Shown: positions 9,468 to 18,933 of the stretch, piece by piece
How positions within the stretch are numbered: the stretch's first letter is position 1
Layout of the letters: the number at the start of each line of letters is the position of its first letter
DNA from: an uncultured Geobacteraceae bacterium
GTDB lineage: Bacteria; Desulfobacterota; Desulfuromonadia; Geobacterales; Pseudopelobacteraceae
Assembly: GCA_903876875.1 (NCBI GenBank)
Contig: CAIRBT010000102.1
Span: 21,934 to 85,933, forward strand
Length of the DNA stretch: 64,000 bases
Reading direction: 5' to 3'
Position numbers and translations under genes: made by a program
The notes under the pieces: generated by a model
Seen by the model: the letters and a program-made list of their open reading frames with translations, nothing else
Told to the model about the DNA's origin: nothing
Database searches by the model: none

Positions 9468-9839
9468 ATGGCGCGCATACTGGTTATTGATGACAACAGT
9501 GATATCCACCTGATTCTTGACGAAGTACTTACCGAAGATGGTCATACCGTTGATTGTGCGGATGACGGAAAACTCGGTCTGGCTCTGGCTGAAAAACACC
9601 GCTATGATCTCATCATTACGGACATAATTATGCCCAATATGGATGGCATTGAAGTCATTACCGAGATCAAGAAACGCAGCCCCGAGGTACAAATAATCGC
9701 CATGACCGGAGGGTCGAAGAAGCTTGACAAGAACCTGATTACCTGTATTGCCAATGCCATGAATGTGCAAAAAGTTATTGGAAAGCCACTTGATCTGGAT
9801 GAAATGCTGGCCACCGTCCACGCACTTTTGGCTCCGTGA
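9468..9839 (+). CDS. Single-domain response regulator (CheY-like)
   Basis: 123 aa, one receiver domain only. It shows VIDDNSD at the N-terminus (acidic pair), IITDIIMPNMDG with phospho-acceptor Asp near residue 51, and IAMTGG with the switch Thr. The conserved lysine is near residue 105 (VIGKPLDLDEM). A GAGG Shine-Dalgarno precedes the ATG. Its end lies 19 bp before the hybrid kinase start, so the two are probably co-transcribed and may share phosphoryl flow. Confidence 0.88.
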   Translation: MARILVIDDNSDIHLILDEVLTEDGHTVDCADDGKLGLALAEKHRYDLIITDIIMPNMDGIEVITEIKKRSPEVQIIAMTGGSKKLDKNLITCIANAMNVQKVIGKPLDLDEMLATVHALLAP

Positions 9840-9858
9840 CGCTGCGGAACATGTACCA

Positions 9859-12800
9859 ATGAGATCGCCGGTTCCGGCATCCCCCTTTTTATTTTTCCTT
9901 TCTCTGGTTCTGCTGTTTGCCAGCCCGGCCACTGGTGCCGAGGCACCTGAGAAAGTAACTCTCCAACTCAAATGGACTCATCAGTTCCAGTTTGCCGGCT
10001 ATTACGCGGCGGTGTCCCAGGGGTACTATCGGGATGCCGGCCTTGATGTCACCATCAACCCGGCAATTTCGGGTCGGGATCCTGCCGACGCTGTCTTGAA
10101 TGGCACAGCCGAGTACGGCGTGGGAACCAGCAGCCTACTGCTGCTTCGTAACGCCGGGAAACCGGTGGTGACCTTGGCGGTTATCCTGCAACACTCCCCC
10201 TACATACTCCTGACCGGAGAACAGTCAACCAGCCAGACCATTCACTCCCTGGCCGGCAAGCGACTGATGCTGGAACCCCAAGCGGACGAACTGGTGGCGT
10301 ACCTGAAAAAGGAGGGGCTGCCCCTTGAAAAGATGCAGCTGCTGCCCCACAGCTTTAACACCCATGATTTGATTGACGGCAAAGTAGATGTGGTCGCCGC
10401 TTATGTTACTGATGAGCCTGACAGCCTCAACCGGGCAGGTTTTCACTACCGCGCCTATTCCCCCCGTTCTGCTGGCATCGATTTCTATGGCGACAACCTG
10501 TATACCACCGAAAAGGAGCTGAAAGGACATCCTGCCAGGGCTAGAGCCTTCCGGGAGGCGAGCCTGAAGGGCTGGCACTACGCACTGGATCACAGCGACG
10601 AGATCATTGACCTGATCATCGCACGCTATGCACCCGGAGCCAATCGCGCTCACCTGAAGTATGAAGCCCAGCAAACACGGCAGCTAATCCAACCCGAATT
10701 GATAGAAATCGGCTACAGTAACCCGGGACGTTGGCGGCATATTGCCGAAACTTACGCAGAACTGGGTATGCTGCCGAAAGACATCGATCTCCTCCCATTC
10801 ATCTACGACCCAAATCCGGACCATGGCAGGGCTTTCCTCTACCGGACCGCTTCCGCTCTGCTCGCCGTTGTCCTGCTCGTAATGGTTGCCCGCTTGATCC
10901 GCACCTCCCGCCACCTCAAACGAAGTGAAGCACAAATCCGTGAGCAGCTATCAGAAATCAGTTTGATCAACAGCTCCCTTGAAGAACAGGTGGAAAAACG
11001 TACCGCAGAGATAGAAAATGCCACTATCCTGCTTTCACTCTTCATGAAATATTCTCCCGTCCTCACATTCATACAAGAATCCACTGCCACAGACAGCCAG
11101 GTTCTGCTCTCCAGCGAAAACTACCAAGAACTGCTCGGCATACCAAGTTCCGAGATGCTTGGAAAATCGATTACGGAACTATTCCCCACCGCTCTGGCAC
11201 AGAAAATTATCGCCGATAATTGGGAGGTCATCCGTAGTGGCAGGGTTGCCAAGGTGGTGGAGCATTTTAACGATAAGGTTTACTACAGCATCAAGTTTCC
11301 CATAGAGCAGGGGGGGAAGACCCTACTGGCCGGTTACACTATCGACATCACTGAGCAGAAACATCTGGAAGTGGAGTTGCAACGCAAAAACAATCAGCTG
11401 GCAATGGCCACCCATCTGGCGAAAGTAGTCCCCTGGGAACTGGATGTCACCCGGCTTGAGTTTATTTTTAATGACCAATTCTACTCACTCTTCGGCACCA
11501 CAGCTGATCGTGAAAAGGGCTATGCCATGGCAGCGGACACCTTTATCCGCGAATTCAGCCATCCAGAAGACGCCCACCTGATTCAGCAGCATATCAGTAA
11601 CGTCTTGGCACCCGATAATTCTATTACCCACCTTGAAATTGACCACCGGTTGCTGTCCCGTTCCGGCATCATACATAATGTTGAGACACGGGTAAACGTA
11701 GAACGGGACGGAGATGGCACGCTGTTGAGCATTTACGGTTATCTTCAGGATATCACTGAGAGAAAACAGTTGGAACTGGATCTGCAGAAAGCCCTGACAG
11801 CTGCTGAATTCGCAAACAGTGCCAAAAGCCTGTTTCTCTCAAACATGAGCCACGAGATCCGTACCCCGCTGAACGCCGTCATTGGTTATTCGGCTCTCAT
11901 GCTGGGACAGCCAATACCCCCTGTTCAAAAGGACTATCTGGGCAGAATCCATACCTCCGGCAAGCTGTTGCTCAATATTGTCAACGATATTCTTGACTTT
12001 TCGAAAATTGAATCGGGCAGTCTCACCCTTGAGCAGATTACCTTTAGAAGCAACGTCATTATCAACAATGTCCTTGGCATGGTACAGCAAAATGCCTCCG
12101 AGAAAGGGCTCCCCCTCCGGGCACACAGTGAATCGACAATCCCCCCCTTTCTGGTCGGCGATCCCCACCGACTGACCCAGGTTCTTGCCAATCTGCTCAG
12201 TAACGCCATCAAATTCACGGTGCAGGGCGAAGTCCTTCTCACGGTACGCCTGATACACCAACAGGGCGAGCGGCGACAGTTACAGTTTTCAGTACGGGAT
12301 TCCGGCATCGGACTTGCGCCGGAGCAGCAAAAAAAACTATTCCTTCCCTTTACCCAAGCCGACGACAGCACCACCCGCAATTTTGGCGGTACCGGACTGG
12401 GACTGTCAATTTCCCGGCAGTTGGTTGAGTTGATGGGGGGAACTATCTGGTGTGAAAGCGAAGAGGGGATTGGAAGTATCTTCAGCTTTACGGCCTGGTT
12501 CGGCATTGGCACTGCGGACGATGTGGATCGCTTTGCCCTTGATGGCACCCTGTCCACGGCGGATATCCGCTCTTCATACAACTTCAGTGGGCGAACTGTT
12601 CTCCTGGTAGAGGATAATCAAACCAACCAGATGCTTGCCATAGAGCTTCTGAAAGAGACCGGAATTGAGATCGTCGTCGCCGGAAACGGACAAGAGGCGG
12701 TGACCAGAATCTGTGACGGCGACATGAGTTTTGACCTGGTATTAATGGATATTCAGATGCCGGTGATGGATGGTTTTGAGGCAACCAGCCGCATCAGGGG

Positions 12801-13437
12801 GGATGGCCGTTTTACCGACCTGCCGATCATCGCCATGACCGCCCATGCCATGGAAGAGGAACAGTATAAAATCCTCCAGGCCGGCATGGATGTTCACATT
12901 TCCAAACCGATTGATTTCCAGACCCTTCTGCGTGTCATGGCTCTCCTTCTCAACAGAAATAGCCCCACCACAGCAGCAGCCGAACAAACCGGTTCTTATC
13001 GGGAAGACCCCGCAGTACCGGCAGCACAGACCATTCCGGCACCGACTACCGAGACAAAGCAGGGGGAATTACCCTATTCACAGATCCCGGGGCTCCAGGT
13101 GAGCGAAGCTTTGCTCAGATTAGCCGGAAAAGTAAAACTCTATGACAAGCTCATCCGTTCCTTTGTGCCACAGTGGAGCACCATAGCACCGGTTATCGGG
13201 GAGGCGGTAGCAAAGGGTGAGAGGGAACTGGCCTCCCGGCACGCCCATTCCGTCAAGGGAAGTGCCGGCACCATCGGTGCCGTGGAGCTGCAATCACGGG
13301 CACAGGTTCTTGAAACTGCAATCAATGAGGGGGTATCCGCCGAGGTCATTACAGCTGTACAGCTCCGCTCGTTTTCGGAAGAGCTGGACAGATTAATGAG
13401 AGAAATTCAGGAGAAACTTCCGGGTTGTAACATTTAA
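9859..13437 (+). CDS. Hybrid sensor histidine kinase with NMT1/THI5-type periplasmic domain
   Basis: 1192 aa from the ATG at 9859 (MRSPVPASPFLF); earlier in-frame codons lie inside the preceding regulator gene. Order: signal peptide (1-27, ends ATGA); an SBP-like NMT1/THI5 domain with QLKWTHQFQFAGYYAA and later helices (30-300); TM near 327-350; coiled coil; two PAS-like modules (about 395-640). HisKA follows with SHEIRTPLN (H665), then HATPase with NLLSNAIKF, DSGIGL and GTGLGLSI. A receiver has MDIQMPVMDG (D964), and an HPt domain has AHSVKGSAG (H1130). A full His-Asp-His relay is thus present. The sensor family binds small metabolites such as pyrimidine precursors, but the ligand here is unknown. 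Confidence 0.92.
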   Translation: MRSPVPASPFLFFLSLVLLFASPATGAEAPEKVTLQLKWTHQFQFAGYYAAVSQGYYRDAGLDVTINPAISGRDPADAVLNGTAEYGVGTSSLLLLRNAGKPVVTLAVILQHSPYILLTGEQSTSQTIHSLAGKRLMLEPQADELVAYLKKEGLPLEKMQLLPHSFNTHDLIDGKVDVVAAYVTDEPDSLNRAGFHYRAYSPRSAGIDFYGDNLYTTEKELKGHPARARAFREASLKGWHYALDHSDEIIDLIIARYAPGANRAHLKYEAQQTRQLIQPELIEIGYSNPGRWRHIAETYAELGMLPKDIDLLPFIYDPNPDHGRAFLYRTASALLAVVLLVMVARLIRTSRHLKRSEAQIREQLSEISLINSSLEEQVEKRTAEIENATILLSLFMKYSPVLTFIQESTATDSQVLLSSENYQELLGIPSSEMLGKSITELFPTALAQKIIADNWEVIRSGRVAKVVEHFNDKVYYSIKFPIEQGGKTLLAGYTIDITEQKHLEVELQRKNNQLAMATHLAKVVPWELDVTRLEFIFNDQFYSLFGTTADREKGYAMAADTFIREFSHPEDAHLIQQHISNVLAPDNSITHLEIDHRLLSRSGIIHNVETRVNVERDGDGTLLSIYGYLQDITERKQLELDLQKALTAAEFANSAKSLFLSNMSHEIRTPLNAVIGYSALMLGQPIPPVQKDYLGRIHTSGKLLLNIVNDILDFSKIESGSLTLEQITFRSNVIINNVLGMVQQNASEKGLPLRAHSESTIPPFLVGDPHRLTQVLANLLSNAIKFTVQGEVLLTVRLIHQQGERRQLQFSVRDSGIGLAPEQQKKLFLPFTQADDSTTRNFGGTGLGLSISRQLVELMGGTIWCESEEGIGSIFSFTAWFGIGTADDVDRFALDGTLSTADIRSSYNFSGRTVLLVEDNQTNQMLAIELLKETGIEIVVAGNGQEAVTRICDGDMSFDLVLMDIQMPVMDGFEATSRIRGDGRFTDLPIIAMTAHAMEEEQYKILQAGMDVHISKPIDFQTLLRVMALLLNRNSPTTAAAEQTGSYREDPAVPAAQTIPAPTTETKQGELPYSQIPGLQVSEALLRLAGKVKLYDKLIRSFVPQWSTIAPVIGEAVAKGERELASRHAHSVKGSAGTIGAVELQSRAQVLETAINEGVSAEVITAVQLRSFSEELDRLMREIQEKLPGCNI

Positions 13438-13440
13438 AAC

Positions 13441-13490
13441 CACCCCCCCTCAATCCCCCCTTGACAAGGGGAGGTTTGGAGGGGTTTGAT
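13441..13490. repeat. C/G-run dispersed repeat (AATCCCCC family)
   Basis: It lies just after the hybrid kinase stop and contains AATCCCCCCTTGAC followed by AAGGGGAGG and GGAGGGG. CCCCTTGACAAGGGG can form a 6-bp hairpin, so it may also end transcription. Related elements are at 47491-47531 and 53566-53704. Confidence 0.55.
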
Positions 13491-13520
13491 GCGACAATTT
13501 AGAGGTTACAGGGTACTATT

Positions 13521-13548
13521 GTAGGGGCGTATGGCCATACGTCCCTAC
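13521..13548. repeat. 28-bp palindrome, GTAGGGGCG family
   Basis: Arms GTAGGGGCGTATGG and CCATACGTCCCTAC match except for one position, with no loop. It contains the TAG stop codon of the minus-strand MCP (13545-13547). Related copies lie at 18297-18364, 46403-46422 and 46475-46499. Confidence 0.75.
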
Positions 13549-15170
13549 AGCTTAAATTGTCCCACCAGCTTCTTTAACACTTCGGCATTACCATGAAGCT
13601 GGGTTGCGGCGGTTGCCGATTCCTGGGCACCGTGGGATGTCTGCAGCACCACATCGGTAATCTGATGCATGTTGGCGGAAATTTCGCTGGTGGTAGCCGT
13701 TTGCTCCTCGGCGGCGGTGGCAATCTGATTAACCTGAGTTGCCACATCGTTGATCTGCTGTAAAATATCCTTCAAGGCATGACCCGACTTCTCTGCTTCC
13801 ACCGTACCGGCTTCCACCTGACTGACCCCCTGTTCCATGGCGGCAACAGCCCCTCTGGTCTCACTCTGGATAGCCTTGATCATTTCACCTATTTCCCGGG
13901 TTGCCCGGGTAGTTCGCTCGGCAAGTGCCCGAACTTCATCGGCAACAACGGCAAAGCCCCTCCCCTGCTCACCGGCCCGCGCTGCTTCGATGGCGGCATT
14001 GAGAGCCAGGAGGTTAGTCTGATCGGCAATATCTTCAATGGTGCCAATAATGGCACCAATCTGGTCAGAACGTTCTCCCAAACTCGCAACAGTCTGGGCA
14101 GATTCCTGAACCTTTTCGGCAATCTGGCTCATGACCGTAACGGTTTTTGCCACAACAGCAACACCGCTCTGGGCCGAGTACGACGCTCGTTGGGCACCTT
14201 CGGCTGCCATCTGGCAGTTCTGGGCAATGTCGCCCGAAGTGGCGGACATCTCTTCACCGGCCGTGGCAACCGTAGCGGACTGAGCTGCCACCTCTTCGGC
14301 ACCGGTGGCTATCTGTACTGCCGTAGACTGAAGCTGGCTGGATGCGGAGGCCACCTGGTGTGATGTTTCCGTAACATCCAGCAGAATGGTTCTTAAGTTC
14401 CGGATCACCTTACGGGAAGCTTCGGCAAGATGACCAATTTCGTCCTCACCCGACAACGTTACTTCCACCGTCAGATCACCATCGGCCAGCCGTTCGTTGA
14501 TTCTGACCAGTTCCGCAACCGGCCCGGTAATGCTGCGAATAATGAAAGTCGCCAAGAGTACGGAAACAATGAGTGCCGTCAGCAGCATGATAATGACAAA
14601 AATCCGCGCCTGGGTCACCACGTGATCCGTTTCCAAACCAAGTGCCTCCATCTCTTTCCCCTGATGCGCAATCATCTTGTCAAGGGATTCCAGGTAGGCA
14701 CTCTGGGTCTTCCTCACGCTGGTCATCAACTCAACGCCCGCCTTTTCCTTCTGCCCCTGTGCAATAAGGTCAACAATGAGCTTTTGCGACTCCATATAGG
14801 CAAGACGCCCCTCACTGACCGTTTTGAGCAGTGCAACACCCGTATCATCCTTCACCACCTTGGTCAGTTCGTCAAGACGCTGTGCAATGATCTCCCTCGC
14901 CTCAACAACCCGTTTCCCCTCTTTCGCCGAGACTTCCGGATCGGTTGTAATCACCATATTCCGAAGAGCGCGGGCAATGACGTTAACCTGACCCTTCGTA
15001 TCATTCAGCTTCACAGACTTGGGCCATTTGTCATGAATCAGGACACCGACCTTTTCATCCAGAAGGCCAAGACGCTGAATTGAATAGCCACCAACAACGA
15101 CCAGCAAAACGACAATGACCGCAAATGCAATCCCGAGACGCAGACCAACTGTTACGTTTGAGCTTTTCAA
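13545..15170 (-). CDS. Methyl-accepting chemotaxis protein
   Basis: 541 aa from a TTG at 15170 ([14 protein letters not shown]), which follows a G-run; a longer in-frame reading to 15230 lacks a good Shine-Dalgarno. TM1 is at about residues 9-30 and TM2 near 190-213, with a helical-bundle periplasmic domain between. HAMP and a full methyl-accepting domain follow, with [22 protein letters not shown] at the tip. The C-terminus ends FKL, and the stop codon lies inside a dispersed palindrome. The signalling half is nearly the same as in the MCP at 7.8 kb. No chemotaxis kinase is nearby. Confidence 0.93.
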   Translation of the reverse strand: MKSSNVTVGLRLGIAFAVIVVLLVVVGGYSIQRLGLLDEKVGVLIHDKWPKSVKLNDTKGQVNVIARALRNMVITTDPEVSAKEGKRVVEAREIIAQRLDELTKVVKDDTGVALLKTVSEGRLAYMESQKLIVDLIAQGQKEKAGVELMTSVRKTQSAYLESLDKMIAHQGKEMEALGLETDHVVTQARIFVIIMLLTALIVSVLLATFIIRSITGPVAELVRINERLADGDLTVEVTLSGEDEIGHLAEASRKVIRNLRTILLDVTETSHQVASASSQLQSTAVQIATGAEEVAAQSATVATAGEEMSATSGDIAQNCQMAAEGAQRASYSAQSGVAVVAKTVTVMSQIAEKVQESAQTVASLGERSDQIGAIIGTIEDIADQTNLLALNAAIEAARAGEQGRGFAVVADEVRALAERTTRATREIGEMIKAIQSETRGAVAAMEQGVSQVEAGTVEAEKSGHALKDILQQINDVATQVNQIATAAEEQTATTSEISANMHQITDVVLQTSHGAQESATAATQLHGNAEVLKKLVGQFKL

Positions 15171-15359
15171 AACCGACCCCCCGTGTTCTAAAATAGAAGT
15201 TAATAATACATAGAATGCGTTAAATAACAAAATATCATGGGGTGCCTCACAATTCTACATATTTTTACGGGTCTTTCGCCGATAGCCATCAAATTAGTCG
15301 TTATGACCATTAATCCTTGACAGAAACAGTGATGAATCGGTATAGTTAATTTCAAAACA
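15171..15359. other. Divergent intergenic stretch before the riboswitch
   Basis: The region 15171-15575 between the divergent MCP genes has no convincing coding frame. Its right half holds the riboswitch and terminator listed separately. The left part is A/T-rich and should hold the promoters of both genes, but I see no clear -35/-10 pair. Confidence 0.4.
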
Positions 15360-15452
15360 GTGTTCCTCTCTGTAAATGGCAAACCCAGGGTAACTTGGGG
15401 ACGCAAAGCCACGAGTCCTGATAATCAGGATAGTCGGGTTATCAAAAGAGGG
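15360..15452 (+). promoter_or_regulatory. GEMM-I cyclic-dinucleotide riboswitch
   Basis: The core matches the GEMM-I consensus in order: GGCAAACCCAGG (from 15379), a short hairpin arm, GGGGACGCAAAGCC (from 15397), a second hairpin GAGTCCTGATAATCAGGAT, and CGGGTTATC. A closing stem can form between CCTCT (about 15365) and AGAGG (about 15447). The conserved intercalating A of the GACGCAAAGCC strand is present. By hand alignment the base matching Vc2 G20 appears to be G, which favours c-di-GMP over the cGAMP-selective variants of Geobacter; this is not secure. It lies upstream of the haem MCP and is followed by an intrinsic terminator, so it should act on transcription. Confidence 0.85.
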
Positions 15453-15459
15453 TTATCGA

Positions 15460-15492
15460 GACCCTTTTGTCATCTGAGAAAAGGGTCTTTTT
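15460..15492 (+). terminator. Riboswitch expression platform: intrinsic terminator
   Basis: Stem GACCCTTTT (15460-15468) and AAAAGGGTC (15479-15487) is perfect, with a 10-nt loop, followed by TTTTT. The 3' strand of the riboswitch closing stem (AAAAGAGGG) could instead pair with CCCTTTT of the terminator. This gives a plausible switch in which ligand binding frees the terminator (off-switch); the direction is inference. Confidence 0.85.
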
Positions 15493-15575
15493 GCGTCCAA
15501 CAATTTATAATTGTTAATTAAACATCATTTAATCACATAATCACTGTTTGTGACTTCCCTACTACTGGAGTTTTC

Positions 15576-17612
15576 ATGAGATTCAAGTTGGCAACGAAGG
15601 TTTTCTGTATTATCGGTATAACCCTGTTTATCGGCTTCAGTATCCTCGGCTGTACCGCACTCTGGTTAAGCATCAGTTCAACCATGGATCTCAAAGTATC
15701 TGCCTCACGTGAACTGGCCACCTCGGTGCGCCAGTCAGTGAATGAATTTATGATGCTCGGCAATCAGGATGCGGTGAATCAGTATGTCAAGCAGATGAAA
15801 GAGACCAAAGCCGTTGTTGACCTGGGAATCTATAAAAAAAATGGCACTCTTTCTTCGGGTGGTGTCCCCGAACCACTGGTAGTTGAAAGCTTAAGAGAGG
15901 GGAAATCACGTACTATCAAACGTGAATTCAAGGGGATTCATACCGTAACTTCCATCATTCCGATGCAGAATGAGGCTCGCTGCAAAGGGTGTCACCCCGA
16001 AGAGGGTCTTATCGGTGCCATCATGCTGACAACCTCCCTGGAGGATGCCTATGCAAGCTCAAAAAAGTTGGTCATTACGCTGGTGGCACTGGGAGGCACC
16101 TGTTTTGTGCTGATAGTGGTCAGTATGTTCTTTTTCTTCCGCTATACGATTGTTGAAAACATCGTGAGCATTTCCAAGAGCATCAAATCATTTTCCGAGG
16201 GTGCAGGAGATCTGACCGTCTTGCTGCCCATAAAAACCAGCGATGAAATTGGCATGCTGGCCCAGGGTGTCAACGATCTTATCAAGCGACTGAACATCAT
16301 TATGACCGAAATATACAGCCAGGCCGGTCATGTGGCTATCACCTCGTGCAGCACCATGGTCAACATTGAACGTCTTGCGGCATCGGTATTTGAATCAAAA
16401 GAGCTTTCGGCCTCGGTTGCCGTGGCCTCTGAGGAAATGGCTGCGACACTTAACGATGTTGCTTCTAACACGTCACGGGCCTCCATCCTTTCCCAGCAGG
16501 TTGATGATGCGGCCAAAGAAGGACAAGGTGTTGTTATTGAAACATCGGAAAGTATCGGTCTTATCCAGGGGGGAGTTGAAAAGACGCTGAAAGTCATGGG
16601 GCGTCTGGAACACTCCTCGAGCCAAATTGGTGAAATAATTGGTATGATCGAGGATGTTGCCGATCAGACGAACCTGCTGGCTCTCAATGCCGCCATTGAG
16701 GCGGCTCGTGCCGGTGAGGCCGGGCGCGGCTTCGCCGTTGTGGCAGACGAAGTAAAGAACCTTTCCGGTAAAACGTCAGCTTCGACCCAGCAGATCTCAG
16801 CCATTATTAAGGCAATTCAGAAAGATATCAAGGAAGCCATGTGCTCCATTGAGGAAGAGAAGGGGCGTGTTGCCCATGGGGTAGAAAACTCATCACGCGC
16901 CAACGATCAGATAACCAGCATTCTAGGACTTGCATCGGAGTCGGCAGACATGATAAACTCTATCGCCATTGCGACCGAGGAGCAGAGTGCCACTACTCAG
17001 GATATTACTAATAAAATCCTCCAGATTTCTGAGTCCACTGGTGATATCCAGTCTCAGATGGATAAATCCCTGACGACTTTTGAGGAGTTGGCAAATACGG
17101 CGGAACAAATTTACAACACCGTGGGTAAATTTAAAGTCGGTAACTTCCATGACATGGTGAAAGAACTGGCTACTGAGCTGAACAGGAACGTGGTTTTCGT
17201 ACTGGAAAAAGCGTTGAAAGAGGGGAACATTACCTTGAATGCTCTTTTCAGCGAGGATTACAAGGCGATTCCTAACACAATGCCACAGAAATATACGTCC
17301 AGCTTTGACCGTCTGTTTGACAACGTCATTGCCCCGCTTCAGGAAGCGGTTCTGCTGAAGGACACCAAACTGGCGTTCGTTATCTGCGTGGATCGTAACG
17401 GCTACTGCCCATCTCATAATGCCCGTGGTAACCGGTCAAAACGTATTTTCAACGACAAAACCGGCATTCGTTCGGCAAAAAATGCAGAGGGCTTCCTCCT
17501 CCAGACCTATATGCGGGATACCGGTGAAGTGATGAATGACATGTCACTACCGCTTGTCATCAACGGCAGGCATTGGGGAGCAGTCCGTTTCGGCTATACT
17601 TCACAATCCTAA
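15576..17612 (+). CDS. Haem-binding methyl-accepting chemotaxis protein with extra C-terminal domain
   Basis: 678 aa. TM1 is at residues 9-31. A periplasmic sensor of about 130 residues carries CKGCH (C136, C139, H140), a c-type haem attachment motif. TM2 is near 167-191, followed by HAMP and the methyl-accepting domain with [22 protein letters not shown]. Residues 515-678 form an additional cytoplasmic domain ([40 protein letters not shown]) seen C-terminal to some proteobacterial MCPs. Geobacter sulfurreducens has haem-containing MCP sensor domains of this type (GSU0582, GSU0935), thought to sense redox state or a haem ligand. Expression is probably set by the riboswitch upstream. cheX follows 24 bp later. 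Confidence 0.92.
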   Translation: MRFKLATKVFCIIGITLFIGFSILGCTALWLSISSTMDLKVSASRELATSVRQSVNEFMMLGNQDAVNQYVKQMKETKAVVDLGIYKKNGTLSSGGVPEPLVVESLREGKSRTIKREFKGIHTVTSIIPMQNEARCKGCHPEEGLIGAIMLTTSLEDAYASSKKLVITLVALGGTCFVLIVVSMFFFFRYTIVENIVSISKSIKSFSEGAGDLTVLLPIKTSDEIGMLAQGVNDLIKRLNIIMTEIYSQAGHVAITSCSTMVNIERLAASVFESKELSASVAVASEEMAATLNDVASNTSRASILSQQVDDAAKEGQGVVIETSESIGLIQGGVEKTLKVMGRLEHSSSQIGEIIGMIEDVADQTNLLALNAAIEAARAGEAGRGFAVVADEVKNLSGKTSASTQQISAIIKAIQKDIKEAMCSIEEEKGRVAHGVENSSRANDQITSILGLASESADMINSIAIATEEQSATTQDITNKILQISESTGDIQSQMDKSLTTFEELANTAEQIYNTVGKFKVGNFHDMVKELATELNRNVVFVLEKALKEGNITLNALFSEDYKAIPNTMPQKYTSSFDRLFDNVIAPLQEAVLLKDTKLAFVICVDRNGYCPSHNARGNRSKRIFNDKTGIRSAKNAEGFLLQTYMRDTGEVMNDMSLPLVINGRHWGAVRFGYTSQS

Positions 17613-17636
17613 GATCCTTTTTTCAGGAGTACTATC

Positions 17637-18140
17637 ATGAATGCACACATTTTCGAACTGCTGGAGACGACGGAAGAGACCCTCATTCAGAAGTTCCATA
17701 CAGAAATTCAGGATATTTTCACGACAATGGTCGGAATTGATGATTTGATGCACCTCCCTCTGCAGGTGGATCCCCGCTCTCACTTTTCAGACTGCCTCAC
17801 CGCAATGGTCGGTTTTGCCGGAATTTTTAACGGGATTCTCAGCGTACATGTGCCGGAAAGCCTGGCACTCCTCTTCACCTCAACCATGCTTGGCATGGAG
17901 GTTACCGAAATCGACGATGATGTCCATGACGCGCTGGGAGAAATCGGCAACATGATCGCCGGCTCGTTCAAGCACCACCTCTCGATTAATGGGCAGGAAG
18001 TACGTCTGTCAACCCCGACCATCATCGCCGGTAAAGAGTATATGTTTACCTCCGGTGCCATTGAAGATACCCTGACCCTCCTCTATGATTCCCACGGAGA
18101 GTGGTTGCTGATTAGTGTTGTTGTTGAGCATAACGACTAA
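17637..18140 (+). CDS. cheX: CheX-type chemotaxis phosphatase
   Basis: 167 aa, soluble. It contains the CheC/CheX/FliY phosphatase signature D-x3-E-x2-N as DALGEIGNMIAG (E102, N105). Family members dephosphorylate CheY-P, with E and N orienting the attacking water. AGGAGT sits seven bases before the ATG. It is co-directional with the haem MCP (24 bp gap) and thus under the same riboswitch. The N-terminal half is more divergent than in Thermotoga CheX, but length and motif agree. Confidence 0.82.
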   Translation: MNAHIFELLETTEETLIQKFHTEIQDIFTTMVGIDDLMHLPLQVDPRSHFSDCLTAMVGFAGIFNGILSVHVPESLALLFTSTMLGMEVTEIDDDVHDALGEIGNMIAGSFKHHLSINGQEVRLSTPTIIAGKEYMFTSGAIEDTLTLLYDSHGEWLLISVVVEHND

Positions 18141-18195
18141 AACGCCCCTTCACCCGCACCTTCTCTTAGGGAAGTTGAAAATCAATTTTTCTTTT

Positions 18196-18222
18196 CCCCC
18201 GGAAAGATATCCATTCCGGGGG
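18196..18222. other. GC-rich hairpin after cheX
   Basis: Arms CCCCCGG and CCGGGGG enclose a 13-nt loop, 55 bp after the cheX stop. There is no T-run after it on the plus strand, so simple intrinsic termination is uncertain. It may be a decayed repeat. Confidence 0.4.
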
Positions 18223-18296
18223 TATGCCCTTTGACTCGTGCCCAATTGGTAATCCGGTAAAAGTTTATTGACGGTTGCCGAAAGGTATACGGTTTC

Positions 18297-18364
18297 GGAG
18301 GGGCGTATGGCCATATGCCCTATTCCGTTACGTGTAAAATCGGGCGTATAGCCTACGCCCCTCT
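18297..18364. repeat. Paired GTAGGGGCG-family palindromes
   Basis: Two elements lie back to back: GGGGCGTATGGCCATATGCCC and GGGCGTATAGCCTACGCCC. The outer ends GAGGGGCGTA and TACGCCCCTC are exact inverted repeats, so the whole 68 bp can fold as one unit. It sits between the convergent genes cheX and HU. Confidence 0.65.
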
Positions 18365-18437
18365 GGTTATTTGCAGATGAATTGTGATTCGACGACAGCA
18401 GGCGAATTTTAAACGAAGCGAAAAGAAGGGATAAACG

Positions 18438-18511
18438 CCGGGCGGACACAACCTGAACGTCAAGTGACGGCAGCACATGTACCACTGCCAAAGTTCAGGT
18501 TGATCCGCCGG
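18438..18511. other. Long bipartite hairpin between cheX and HU
   Basis: Outer arms CCGGgCGGA and TCCGCCGG, middle arms AACCTGAAC and GTTCAGGTT (perfect 9 bp), and inner arms GGCAG and CTGCC nest in one 74-nt structure. It starts 10 bp beyond the HU stop codon. It may stop transcription from both sides or be a small mobile or RNA element. No T-run is seen. Confidence 0.5.
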
Positions 18512-18521
18512 TATGGGCTAA

Positions 18522-18788
18522 CTAGATATTCTTGAGGTTTTTGCCAGCCGAAAATTTACCGCTCTTTGATGCTGCAATGTCAAGCTCGGCACCTGTTTGC
18601 GGATTGCGTCCCTTACGGGCAGCACGCTCAGACACCTCAAATGTACCAAAACCGGGGAACGTAACTTTGTCACCAGCTTTCAGAAGGTCGGTGGTGACTT
18701 TCAAAAAAGCTTCCACTGTCTCTGCTGCAACCGTCTTGGGAACTTCCAGCACTTCAGCCACTTTTGCAACGAATTCTGTTTTTGTCAT
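18522..18788 (-). CDS. HU family DNA-binding protein
   Basis: 88 aa from the ATG at 18788 (MTKTEFVAKVAEVLEV), with GGGAGAAG upstream; readings that extend further are not supported. It shows GDKVTFPGFGTFEVSERAARKGRNP, here split as GDKVTFPGFGTF and RAARKGRNPQTG, the HU/IHF arm signature. It is a nucleoid protein that bends DNA as a dimer. Monocistronic. Confidence 0.95.
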   Translation of the reverse strand: MTKTEFVAKVAEVLEVPKTVAAETVEAFLKVTTDLLKAGDKVTFPGFGTFEVSERAARKGRNPQTGAELDIAASKSGKFSAGKNLKNI

Positions 18789-18933
18789 AAACTTCTCCCT
18801 TTGTTGTAATGTTACCGATTGTGTAGAAAAACCTCTTAGCTTGGCTTCATAGCACAACAGCAAGAAAAAGTCAGGCAGTAATTCATCATTTCCCGTTTTT
18901 TTTTGCAATAAATGACCGGGAAGCCTAAAAAAA

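Noticed and set aside
9763..9858. Upstream start for the hybrid kinase
   Set aside because: It would overlap the regulator gene and put 32 residues before a clear signal peptide; ATG 9859 fits.
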